A stretch of 64,000 nt of DNA, taken from Prinsepia uniflora (Eukaryota > Streptophyta > Magnoliopsida > Rosales > Rosaceae). Location: positions 57,662,601 through 57,726,600 of the forward strand of contig CM064867.1 in assembly GCA_032719365.1 (NCBI GenBank), given 5' to 3'. Under the pieces are notes generated by a model. The model searched no databases and was not told the DNA's origin. It saw only the letters and a program-made list of their open reading frames with translations. The first letter of the stretch is position 1. Every line of letters begins with the position of its first letter. Positions 21,873 through 33,101 of this stretch are shown here, in pieces. The translations under genes were made by a program, and so were the position numbers.

Positions 21873-24813
21873 TGTAACAACCCGTACCTTCGGGAAGGGT
21901 AAAAATGTAATTTTTGTGAAGTTTTGTAAAAAGGACGATTTTGCCCTTGTGAATAGTAGATGAAAAGTTGACTTTTTGTACTATCGATTGGATGAGTGTT
22001 AGCCCTTGACCGTGACGTAGTTTAGGACGTCACGAGTCCGTAGACAGGTGGCAGGTTCGATTCGGACAACCGGAGGAAAAGTTATGATGTACGGAAGGTT
22101 GGGGGCGTTACCGTAATTTTGAGTAAACGAGGGAAATGTTGACTTTTTGGAGGACTTATGGTTTTCACGTAGACCGAGGACCGTTGGATAGGTCTCGACG
22201 TCCTGAGTTCAACGACAGGCGGCACGCTGTCATCGGACGTCGGACGGACTAGTTATGGGTCTAGAACGTTCGAGGGCAAAACGGAAATTAAGTATACAAG
22301 GGGTATTTTGGTCTTTTTCATTCAGCCAATCAGAGATGGGCAAGTGGCAACAGATGGCTGGGATATTTTGTTTTGCACCAGGGGTTTGTGGACACGTGGT
22401 GAGAAGCTAGAGGCTTCTGGAGGTGTCTAAAGTGTGCACGGCCACACTTGGTTCATTTTTGAACCGTGCAATCCGTTGAACACACAGAGAAACAGAGAAA
22501 GGAAATTGAAGAAGATTGATCGATCTTGATGCTAGAGAGAGTGAAGAGTGAGTTGAGAGAAGGACGGTGAAGCAAGGCGGTGCTGGTGAGCACGATTTGG
22601 GGCTGCAACCGTGCACGGAGGCGACGTGGTGGACGGCTGGATATTTGGAAGAAACAGAGGAGGCAGTGGACGGTGGTGGCTGCTGTGCCGTGTGGTGGAT
22701 CGATTCAAGCCACTAGGAGACTCAGGAGGCTACGGGGAGTCCCACGAGCACCGTGGTAGGTGACGGTTTTCACGGCGGCGCCGGAATCGAAGGGTAACCT
22801 CTTTTGCTCTGTTTTCCCGTAGACTTTCATTTCAAAAGTCGTGGACCTAGAGCTAGAATCGAAGGGATTGGTGAGTGAAGTGAGGTTTAGGGAGGTCCTA
22901 GGAGTAGTTTATGACGGTTGCCGTGACGGGGAAGTTCACGGTGGGAGGTGGTGCGACGGCGGGTACTCTGTACCCTGTTTGGCCGTGAATTTAAAACGGG
23001 AAATCGTGGAGTTAGAGAGTGAGTCGAGGGTTCCTGTGAGTTGTGTGTGGTTCAGTGAAGTCGTGGGAGGAGTCTAGAATGACCACCGTGAAGGGGGAAG
23101 TGCTGAGTGGCCGGGAAGGAAAACAGAGGGTTGTTGGTTTTTTCTTTCGAGCTTCAGTTGTGAAGCTATGGGTCGAGTCGAACCAAGAGAGTGAGGGGGA
23201 TGAAATTGAGAGTGGACGAAACTTTAGGTGAAGATAGGAGGGCAAACGGTGGCCGGACGGTGGAGAACGGCTCTCGCCGGTCCGGGTTGCAGTCTGGTGC
23301 GAACCGGGTTCGAGCAAGGAAGACGGTGGCACTGTAGCAGGCGCGTGAGGCCCACGCGCAGCCACTTTGGGCCGCGCGTGGAGGCGCGTGGGGAGGAATC
23401 CGACCAAGCTTCCAACATGAGTTTAGTCCTAAATGTTCTAATGAATCCCATGGTATAGTTTTCGGGTTAATCGGACGGTGTTACGGAATGATTCGGGAAT
23501 CCGTAAGGTTTAGGGTTAAGGATTAAAATATTATTAAATTCCCGAAAAATTAGGGAAAATAGGGAAGGTATCCTTGATGTAATTGTGACCCTATTTGGTA
23601 TCTATTGACAGGACGGGAGACACCAGAGACGGTTGAGGAGTGCACGGGGCGCGAGTGACTTGTTCTGAATTGTGAGTGGACTCTTTCTTACTTCTGAGCA
23701 TGCCTAACTGTTTTTATCAATGTTTTATGATTTTATGTGTGTTTTTATGTCCTGATGATGATTATATGTGATTGAGATGTTTACACGTTTTTCGAGACGT
23801 TTTCGGGATTTTGCACGTTTTTCGAGAAAAAGCGGGTTTTCAGATTTTGATGCTATAATTCAGAAATTTAACCTAAAAAAAAAAAAACGTTTTCTGATGA
23901 TGGTAAATGGGTTGTGGAATATGATTTAGGATTTTCCTATGGTTTTGTTATGAACATGGATCTTTTTCCGGATTTGGGTTCGGAATGTCGGTTCTGAACG
24001 CCGAAAGGGCTTCGAACTAGGGATTCCGAATTCGAGTTTGGTGATGGGTTTCGGAACGGTTTTACACTGAAATGGATTGGATTTGCTGGATCTGGATATG
24101 GGTTTAAAGACCCGGATATTGATTGACGGGGGACGGGCCCGGATTGAGTTTAAAGACTCGGGAGTTTAAAGACTCGGATATTTATGATATTACCCCCATA
24201 GGCCTATTGAGTTTAAAGACTCGGATTTATATTTGAGGCCTGGTTGAGTTTAAAGACTCGGATAGGTCCAGCAGGTTTAATCGGAAATTATGCTTTGATG
24301 CTGAACCATGATTTCTATATCCGTTTTATAGTGTATCTGTTTCTTATGATGTTTTATAGTGTTTTTGTTTCTTATGATGTTTCATATTATGATTTTCCTA
24401 ATATTTCGTTGGGCATGCCTGGTTTCAAACCGGAGGGAACCAATGATTATGTTTTCTTAACTTTGATTTGATGGTAAACGGTTTTAAAAATTTTATTCCT
24501 TTTGGTCCACTCACACCTTCTGTTTTTTTTTAATTTCCCTCCAGGTCGTGGTGATAACGCTGGGGTGAACGTTGAGGTAGATATCGAGGCATAGAGCTTC
24601 TGACGTTCTTCCGTTGCGGACTTAGACTTGTAGGACTTTTGGTGCCCATTTTGTAGAACTATGCTCTGGCTTACTGTTATATATATTTACTCCTTCGTCT
24701 GATAGTTATGCTTATAGTTGTATTAAGGATATTTTTGGTACTATAGTGTGATTGTCAGACGGGAGCAGGGTTCATCCCGGGTATCGAGGTGATATTTGGG
24801 ACGGGTCCTGACA
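21873..24813 (+). repeat. 3' LTR of element C
   Basis: This 2941-bp copy of 14343-17298 ends in GGTCCTGACA and is followed by the duplication CTTCA. Differences from the 5' LTR are mostly transitions, plus homopolymer length changes and one missing hairpin unit near 24216. The W-box/as-1-like cluster is at 21968-22032, GTGAGTGGAC at about 23671 and its complement at about 24507. Confidence 0.95.
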
Positions 24814-25590
24814 CTTCACCTCTACCAACACAACCGAGCACTGTCCTCAGTCTCTGTTCGCACACTCAGTTAAATTAATTCGACGCACAAGGTAACCTGT
24901 TCTCCAAAATCAAAACACCATCACGGCATCGTGTACCCGTGCACTGCCCCAAACTCCAACTGTAATAAACAAATCCCAGCACGCCTAGCACTATGTTATC
25001 AGTATTAAACAATTCCCTATTAAGTCCATTAGCACCCAGCCCAAGCAATTGATTCCATAAAAAATTGCACCGTGCTCTGTTCTCAGAAAAGAACCCAGCA
25101 CCATACACGGTTGTTTCACAAGCATCAGCCAAAATTACCATTTTACCCTCCTTTGACAAATTACCAAAATGCCCCTCACACATCCTAGACCCGTAACTTG
25201 GTCATTCGAACTCCAATTGACGCGTGCCGCCTGTCTACGGACTCAGGGCATCGAGACCATCCTAACGGTCCTCGGTCCTCGGCCATCGGACCTCCCAGTC
25301 AAAAAGTCAACATTTTTCCCCTTTTCGTCCAAATTACGAAAATGCCCTTGGACTTCCGAACGTCATAACTTTCACCACGGACGTCGGAATCGAACGTGCC
25401 ATCTGTCTATGAACTCGTGACGTCCCAAACTATGTCCGAATTAAAAGTCAAAGTTTTACCCACGACTAGGGGCAAAACGGTCATTTTGCATCGTTCGTCC
25501 GATCTCGCCCAACTAATCACCGATTAACCCCACTAATCATGATTAGTTACTAATCTAATCCCGAATTCCGGGATGGGTCGTTACACTGTG

Positions 25591-27613
25591 GGTTCTCATT
25601 GATTACCTCGTATCAATCCTTGTCCTTCCACCTAGGAAAATCCAAGGATGATCCAATACGATAACATCAAAATCGTCCTACGTGAATGCAACCAAAACTC
25701 ATTGCATTCACCATGTCACGTAATCCAACATCGTCTGCCACTAAGCAGAAAATGAGGAATCTCATTCACCTAACTTCAATATACCCAACTCCACTTGATG
25801 ACCCAAAACAAATCCGGGTGCACCAACCAATACAAGACCAATGTAATGGTGACAACAACCATCATCTACCTCATCCGCATCATATGCCATGGCAGAACCT
25901 GAGAAGTCACCCTAATGACTTCGAAATATCTATTACCAATGTGGAAAACCCGCATTCCACGTGTCACCTCAATTACAATCTCTCTCGATTCCGAAGTTCC
26001 AACCACGTCAGAACCAATATACTCGGGCATCATCCACGTGTCCCCTTTTTGACTGTTTACAGACACATGCCCATTTACGACCATATATGTACATCCAAAA
26101 GGATGTCAATTCATCATAATCCGATGTACTGCTCGACTGAAGAGTTACAACAGACTCATGCTGTGATCTGCAGACAAATCTCTACATACCACCATATCTG
26201 ACCAATCCTGACCAACTCTGACTAACTGGTCGCCAATCCCCATGACAATACTCGTTCCTCACGTCTTAACTACCGTTGGATTCAATCCAATCCATCACTA
26301 TCCGTGATCCACTCTCGGACCACAGATACCGGACATATGCCCATCACAACGGAGTCACATCCCGATTAGTGACTCACTGTCATCACAATCACCGGCACCA
26401 GCACCATCACCAACACCAGCACACAAGCATCAGCATCAGTTCACGGTGTGTGCATCAGACAACCCTGGATCTCCACTCATACCGAACGATGATCCCGTAC
26501 CTCTACTCATATTGGAGAAACTCTGCCTCTGTCGTACCCAACAACTATGGGTACAGTCACCCTGACAACTCATATGAGAAAAGGAAATGTCCCCTGAACG
26601 TCCCCGATTCCCAACAACTGTAACTACAACCACTCTCGATAGTAGTGTCTGCCACAGACTCGTGCAGACCTAACCGTCAGACATTACGATCTAGACTCCG
26701 CATCCAACAGAATCAATCGCCTGTACCAACTACTCTGTATCCCCACTCTGGGATTCCATCGACAAGTACCAACCCTGGTAACCTATCCAACCGATCTCTA
26801 ACCAGTCGTAACTCGACTCAACCAGTGTCGTCTACCAGGTCACCCATGACCTTAGTTGCACCAATTATCCATCACAACTAAAGTAGTACGACAACCAACT
26901 AAGCCTAACCAGTTACTACAACCTTGACTGCGGAGTGCAGTCCCATCACCAAGGTGACATGACTAGACCTGACATGGCCAACGATCTCAGCTCCGAGAAG
27001 TCGCCAAAGTCAACTTCTCGCCAACTCACCTTCCCGAACCATACACCTAAGGTAGGGTTCCACGATCACACCTAGGGTTCCTCGGAACCCAACTGCTAAC
27101 TGCAGTATAATCCAAAATCTGACCATCCATGTGGTCTTGACATCGAAAAGATGTCAATCCAATCCTATCATCAATCCAACTAGGATTCCACAATTTGATT
27201 GCTCACAACAGTAAATCCATCTAACTCAACAATATCCGACCAGCAGATGGTCACAACTCCTAACCAGTAGTCAGAACTGATCCTACGACATCATGAAAGA
27301 CGATCCCAACTAACCGTCTCACGATCACAACTCTAAAGTACTGTTACATTCATCCCTTCGTAGGGTCCCACACTATTATCCACGACAGAACTATGGAAAC
27401 CCCGACATCAAATTCCGAACCAAGACATTCCACGATTCAATCCTACTAACTATCGTATCGATACCCTAACTATTAGGTTGATGAAGAACTATAGCCCATT
27501 GAGATATCACATCCTCGACCTGCGTACGGAGTATCGCGCAAAATACGCTCTGGAATTCAGAGTAATATGAGCAATCCTGCTCTGATAAGCAATCCTATGC
27601 TCTAATACCACGC
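25591..27613 (-). other. Interior of element A, 5' part, with primer-binding site
   Basis: On the minus strand TGGTATTAGAGC (27610-27599) sits three bases from the LTR end and matches initiator tRNA-Met with one change. The rest aligns in reverse with D (about 38640-40550) and shares blocks with G. No gag, protease or polymerase motif appears in any frame. The longest frame (25686-26201, plus strand) is not conserved in D or G. CA-, CAC- and GACCAA-rich short repeats occur at 26190-26230 and 26390-26430. Confidence 0.75.
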
Positions 27614-30600
27614 TGACAGGACCCATCCCAATCCCTCTGGGATTAATGCGGGATGACCCTGCTCCCGTCTGACACGAAGTGTCGGACAAGGGATATTTCC
27701 AACCTTTGCCCTCTCGGGCTATCAGAGTACGCCAGGATCCGAAGGAGGTATGTGATATCTCGGTCTCTGCTACAGTCCACATCCGCTGTCAACCTGAAGG
27801 CCAGTCAAAACATTAAAAGCTGTGAGTGGACAAAACAAGAGTTTATAAAAATATTTCATAAGAAGACATTTGTACCCATCACTAAAAAAGCCTGCATGCA
27901 TTCGAAAATCATTTAACCAAATGAACCACATGTGGGAACTAAGCCCAAAACCATAATGAAAGAACCAATCATACGGGCGACTGCCCAAATCCATACGGGA
28001 CTCAGCTCAAAACCATAATGAAACCACGTACACTAGCCACTGCCCAAAACCTGTATCCATCACACATCATATTTCATATCTCATATCATATACATCATAT
28101 ATACATATAATTCACACAACCAATCCTGCCACGGTTTCCAAAGCTACGCGCGTGCTTCCCGGGGTCTCAAACCCAAGTCTCTCAGAGTCCTAGGTCAATG
28201 TCCGTAGACCAATGACCCGTCCTGAGGTTACGATCCATGCCTTCCTGAGAGTAAGGAACCCAACTGGGGGGCGACTTCACTCAGTCGGTGCTCCGTGACT
28301 ACTACGGGGTCCACCCAGGCCAACGACCCTCCCCGGAGGAGATAGTAGAAGTAAAGGAAGGTATATGAATATACATACATATATATATACGTAACATAAA
28401 CATTCATTCCCGGTCCCCCTGAACCGTCATGATCCATAACATCCATTTACGTGTTCATGTCCGGTTCCCATAAACCGTCATATACCACAATAACATTTCC
28501 AAGGTTCATGCCGGTTCCCATAAACCGCCATGAACTTGGAAATCCATCTAGGGTCCCTGACCCGAAATCATCAATGTAAAACAACTGGGTCTCGTGCCCG
28601 AACATATGACATCACCTGGGCATCGTGCCCAATATCTAAGGGTCAGTCACGACATTGATCGTAGTGATGCGTATGTCGCCGTGAACGAATCAACCGTCGC
28701 GACCACCACAAGATCATATTGTACTCATCACTGATCGATATCCTGAACCGTCAACACTCCGAAGTCGAGCCTCTATCGGCTGCCCGACAACAGATCGTGC
28801 ATCGTGACCTCTCCGGAAGGAACATATCCTAGTCTGGAGGCGAGTGTCGTATCATCAATCGCCGTGCACATAACACTCGCCGCGACCACGATTCAGACCC
28901 GTAGGTCATCGATAGGGTCATATGCCCGAGACAAAACCAAATGGGTCTCATACCCGAGTTTATCCTTTTGGAAATCGAAATCCAATTCATTTAAACAAAC
29001 ATAGAAATACAGACCCGCATAGGCACCGTATAAGGCTAGAACCTCGAAATATGTGCCTTTATATAACCACAACCAAATGCACTCATGGCATCACCAAACA
29101 TGTATTAAAACATATAATAAACATTTATGCATGCACCAATTTAGAAAACAAGGTCCACTCATAGACCGTCCGAGCTGCCGCCTCGATACGCGTGTCATAC
29201 GGCTTTCCTGAGCCAATCACCGTCATCGGGACTCCAAAACCTGTCCAAATCGTAATAGAAGGTTACTAACTACTTAATTAACCTCCCATTGAAGTCCCGT
29301 AATTTTCCCGAATTTTTAACTATTTTTAATCCCGATCAGAAACTTTCAGATGCCCCGAACATTATCGAGACGGTGTCTCATCGACACGAAACCAATCCCA
29401 AAATGTTCGTTACATCGAATAGAAGATTTCACGTGTTGAAAACATCCCCAAATTATGGGACACTCGCCCCCACGCGCCCAGGGAAGGTGCTGCGCGTGAG
29501 CCCACACGCGTACTGTTCATCGTCTTCCCAAACGCGTGAACCGGGTTTTCTGCACCTTGAACCGGCCAAACCGGTCTGGACCGGTTCAAGGCCCAAACTT
29601 CCATGTTTTCGATCCTTTTCAACCCATTTTAATTTCTACTTGTTCCTAATCTCATTTCCCATCTTTTTAATGCTTAAAAACACAAGTAAACCCGTGAAAA
29701 CCATACCTCCATGTTCGGCTATGGTGATGGCGGCTACAACCTCCCTCTGCCGTGGCCTCCGACCATCCAAGCCTTCAAAAAAAAATCCAGAAATTCTCCT
29801 TAGCTCACCACAAAGCCAACCCACACGTTAGAATCGATCCAAAACCTTTAAATCCATAAATCCAAACTTGTACGAAACTTACCTCTTGGGTTCACCGTTC
29901 CTCCGCCGTCTCCACCACCGCCTCACCGTTATCCTCAGTCCCTCATCACTCTCTCCCGGTCACACATGGGCACACATGATGATTATGGTGGTGAGGAAGC
30001 TGTGTGGTGGGATGTGTGTTTGTTTGGAAAATGGAAAAAAAAGAAAATGGTGCTTTCGGGTTTGAAGATGAACAAAGAAAATGATGATAGCTGATGAGAT
30101 GAGAGAGAGATTGGGATGGATGAATGGTGAGGATTTGAGGGATTAATTAGAATGGATGGCAAAGATTGAGTGGTAAAAAGATTAACTATAAAATAATAAT
30201 TATAATAATATTTAATTAGTGAGATCCCCTTTTTAGGGAAATTAGCCAATGGGATGAGTGGCACTTGTCACTCATCCATGGATCCCACTTAAAATATCTG
30301 CCCAATCAGATATTGCCAAATCATCATTGTCTCGAAGTACGTGCATAGTGAAATCGACCTTCCGTGACCCATAACTTTCCCGTTCGAAGTCTGATTTTCA
30401 GCGTGCCGCCTATCTATGGATTCGTATCGTCCCAATCTACGTAACAGTCCTTAGCCCTAGGCCATCAGACCTCCCGGTCAAAAAGTCAACATTTTGCCCC
30501 TTTTAACCAAAATTACCAAATTACCCTTGAACTTCCAAATGTCATGATTTCTTCCTCGAATGTCGGAATTGCACATGCCACCTATCTATGAACTCGTGAC

Positions 30601-30795
30601 GTCCTAAACTACGTCACGGTCATCGGCCAAAGTTGGTTTGACCGCCAGAATGAAAAGTCAACGTTTTACCCATGCCCAAGGGCAAAACGGTCATTTTGCA
30701 TCGTTCATCCGATTTCGCCCAAGTAATCACGGATTAACCTCACTAATCATGATTAGTCACTAATCTAATCCTGGAATTCGGGACGGGTCGTTACA
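27614..30795 (-). repeat. 5' LTR of element A (right copy)
   Basis: This LTR is 3182 bp and matches 7165-10362 with clearly more differences than the LTR pairs of C or G show. A TGACG pair in reverse (30597-30616) keeps both half-sites. W-box motifs follow near 30629-30662. A minus-strand GTAAGT lies at 29882-29877. It ends CGTTACA, then CAGCG. Confidence 0.88.
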
Positions 30796-30800
30796 CAGCG

Positions 30801-31329
30801 ATTGGATGATGCACTTTGGGCATACAGGATGGCCTACAAAACTCCTATAGGGATGTCACCCTATAGGTTGGTCTATGGGAAAGCATGCCACCTTCTGGTG
30901 GAACTGGAGCACAAAGCATGGTGGGTTGTCAAGACTTTCAACATCAAGCTAGATGATGCCGGTTTGCATTGAAAGCTCCAACTGAGTGAGCTCGAGGAAA
31001 TCAGAAATGATGCATTCAAAAACACTCTGATCTACAAGGAGAAGAGTAAGACATTTCATGACAAGCAGATGAAGAGTAAAGTGTTTACCATTGGACAGAA
31101 AGTTTTGCTATTCAATTCCCAGCTTAGACTCTTTCCTGGTAAGTTATGTTCTAGATGGGTAGGTCCTTTTGTTGTTACTAATATGTTTGCCCATGGAGCC
31201 ATACAGATCAAAAGCATTGAAACTAGGAAGGAGTTCAAAGTTAATGGCCACAGATTAAAGCCGTACATAGAGGCATTTGGAGAGCACGATGTGGAAACAG
31301 CGAAGGTGCTACGACCCCGCATCGTATGA
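30801..31329 (+). pseudogene. Athila-like integrase, C-terminal part (continuation of 7164)
   Basis: The frame resumes directly after the duplicated CAGCG and reads LDDALWAYRMAYKTPIG, then MSPYRLVYGKACHL, the usual integrase C-terminal stretch of Athila elements. The end reads FKVNGHRLKPYIE. A TGA at 30970-30972 interrupts it; the natural stop is at 31327-31329. Joined to 6554-7164 this covers a whole integrase, so element A accounts for the split. Confidence 0.88.
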
Positions 31330-33101
31330 GTTGATTCAAAGCACTTCGTCTAGGCTAACCAGAAATCAAACTTCAAGCACTTGTTGGGAGGCAACCCAAC
31401 CGAGACGTGAAGGAGCCATCACTGCAGATTTGCTCTCTTTAATCCCTTCACTCTCTTTTATTTTTGTTTCTTTAGTGTTTTTCTTATTTTATTTTCGTAA
31501 ATCCTCTTCCTTACTTAAATTCTATTTTCATTTCACTTCTATTTTCCTACATTGAGGAAAATGTAGAATTTAAGTGTGGGGGAGTGGTTTACAATTTTAA
31601 GTGTGCAATAAAATTGTTTAAGTGTGGGGGAGTGGTTTACAATGTAGAATGTAGAATTTTCTTTTTTTTTTATCGAGTCTTAAGTTGCCCCTTAACCTGG
31701 CAATGATAATAATGAAGGGAATAAGTTGTTATGGCTATAAAGATGATCACTATAATTTGAGTTCGTTTGTTAATACTTTGTGATAAAATGTTATAACTTT
31801 TAAGATAATGCATGTAAATGGGTACATAAACGAGCATGTTAAGAGTATGAATCATTTGAACCTTATGTGAGCTTTAGGACTATATATACATCTTTGATGA
31901 GTGATTCATAAGTTCTTTGTGTAAATTGATATACATATGCCTCATAACTGCTTGTAATAGATCTTAATGAACTCTAGAGTACTAGAACTTATTCGATTTG
32001 ATTTTCAAAGCTTTTAAGTCATTAAACTCTCTGATTTTGGATATGATTAAGGCATTAGGGTTAACACCACAAATTCAAACATCCATGTTCCCTATTTTGT
32101 GCGCACAAGTTGTGACCCCCTTTGTTTTAACCCCTTTCAGCCCACACTAAACATTTTTTTCATCACCATGATTATCTAAACACTTGAGCTTAGTATAGAC
32201 ATCTTTCACCCTTGTTCCAAAGACTTGATTGAAGACATAAAATTGGTGTGAAGAAAAATTGATGATGTTTTGAAGACTTTTATGTATGGATTTACTTACT
32301 CAAACCTTGTATATTATGCTATTACCTTGATATTAAAAAAAACAAAACAAAAACAAAAAACAAAAAACAAAAAAAAACAAAAAAAACAAATTGAGTCTCT
32401 ATCAAGGTAATAAAGATTGATTATATTGAGTTAAGTCCTTTACATTTGATGAAATTTGGCCTATGTTCGAAGGGATGAATTCATGACATCATTGCACTAA
32501 GGTCGGGAAGTTATGTTATGTTGTGGGAATCTTTTGAGTCTTGGAACGAATTTTGAGTACCACTTGTCCTATATATTCCTTGCCTCTAAACTTAGCCCCA
32601 TTACAACCTTCGTAAAAACCTTATGATCCTTAAGATGGTAAATTTTGATTAGTGGAGTCAATCACTTGAGTAAGCTTATGGTTTTGGTTCATTTGTGCAA
32701 GTATGTTTTGTTTTTATATTGTGGTGTTTGTTTGAGATTTTGCAAAAGTACTTCATTTCTATTATGTGAGCATTTTTCTCACATATTTTGAGTGCAAACA
32801 CAAACCCTTACAAAATTTGAGAGAATTTATGAGTGCATATCCTTGTGAGTTGATTCGTATTTATTTTATTCATGTTGAGATCCATTTCACCATATTTACT
32901 CATTATCTTACTTGTTTAAACATTTTGTTACCATGTATTAACCCTTGAAATTCTGTATGCTTAAACGCCTTAAGTGAAAATCTTTTATGCCATAATATTG
33001 ATGGAATTTTGAGACAAATGGTTAAGGGTTTACTTGTTTTGAATTCGTAGTGTAATTTTAGTATTTGCTAGGGACTAGCAAAGTTTAAGTGTGGGGGTAT
33101 T
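31330..33101 (+). other. 3' non-coding region and polypurine tract of the Athila-like element
   Basis: No envelope-like or other gene is visible in the 1.8 kb between integrase and LTR. The region is AT-rich. TTTAAGTGTGGGGG occurs three times: near 31569, near 31617 and just before the LTR (about 33084-33098). Only the last is in place to prime plus-strand DNA. An A-rich tract with scattered C lies at 32333-32392. Confidence 0.7.
32333..32392. repeat. A-rich low-complexity tract (AAAAC-type)
   Basis: About 60 bases made of A with scattered single C, inside the Athila 3' non-coding region. Probably arose by slippage. Confidence 0.9.

Larger units (their letters stand above)
14343..24813 (+). 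mobile_element. Element C: nearly intact Tekay/Del-type chromovirus
   Basis: This 10.5-kb element carries the perfect target duplication CTTCA (14338-14342 and 24814-24818), two almost identical LTRs (14343-17298 and 21873-24813), an initiator tRNA-Met primer site, one gag-pol frame and a purine tract. By eye I count roughly 16 single-base differences plus a few length changes between the LTRs over 2.94 kb, near 0.5 percent, so the insertion is recent. It lies in solo LTR B. The gag-pol frame is complete except for two stop codons, and the end of the protein resembles a chromodomain. It is the only element here with a near-complete protein set and so represents the likely autonomous partner of the non-coding relatives A, D and G. 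Confidence 0.95.
11752..25585 (-). mobile_element. Solo LTR B, split by element C
   Basis: LTR B starts TGACAGGACCG at 11752 and ends GGTCGTTACA at 25585. The duplication CTGTG flanks it (11747-11751 and 25586-25590). Without element C (14343-24813) and one copy of its duplication it is about 3.36 kb, the size of one LTR, with no interior; it is therefore a solo LTR left by recombination between two LTRs. An uninterrupted relative of the target site is visible in reverse at about 40545-40605 in element D, which supports the joint. It contains a long run of (C)GAGTCTTTAAACTC units at 12295-12575, GTGAGTGGAC at 11948-11957 and the complement at 13293-13302. Part of its U3 enhancer region near 25430 is deleted. 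Confidence 0.88.
7165..30795 (-). mobile_element. Element A: non-autonomous LTR retrotransposon inside Athila integrase
   Basis: Element A spans 23.6 kb because other elements sit inside it; its own length is about 9.8 kb. It is flanked by the perfect 5-bp target duplication CAGCG (7160-7164 and 30796-30800). On the minus strand the order is 5' LTR (30795-27614), a primer-binding site one base off the initiator tRNA-Met match (27610-27599), interior, the purine tract AGGAGGGAAGG (about 10373-10363) and the 3' LTR (10362-7165). The interior, about 3.4 kb without B and C, shows no gag or pol similarity in any frame. I call it a large non-autonomous derivative (LARD type) of the Tekay/Del group, related to D and G. 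Confidence 0.88.

Noticed and set aside
14343..24813. Reading the stops in C as a programmed gag-pol break
   Set aside because: Gag and pol are in one open frame up to the integrase core. The stops fall inside integrase and just before the chromodomain, not at a gag/pol border.
25686..26201. Plus-strand frame of 171 codons
   Set aside because: It lies antisense in the interior of element A, is rich in His, Asn, Pro and Thr, and is not kept open in the aligned parts of D and G.
29289..29831. Plus-strand frame of 180 codons
   Set aside because: It lies antisense to the LTR of A, and the matching stretch of the other LTR (8960-9450) is broken into shorter frames.
31330..33101. Possible envelope-like gene, as in some Athila elements
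   Set aside because: No long frame or membrane-segment pattern is visible on the plus strand; the region is AT-rich and non-coding.
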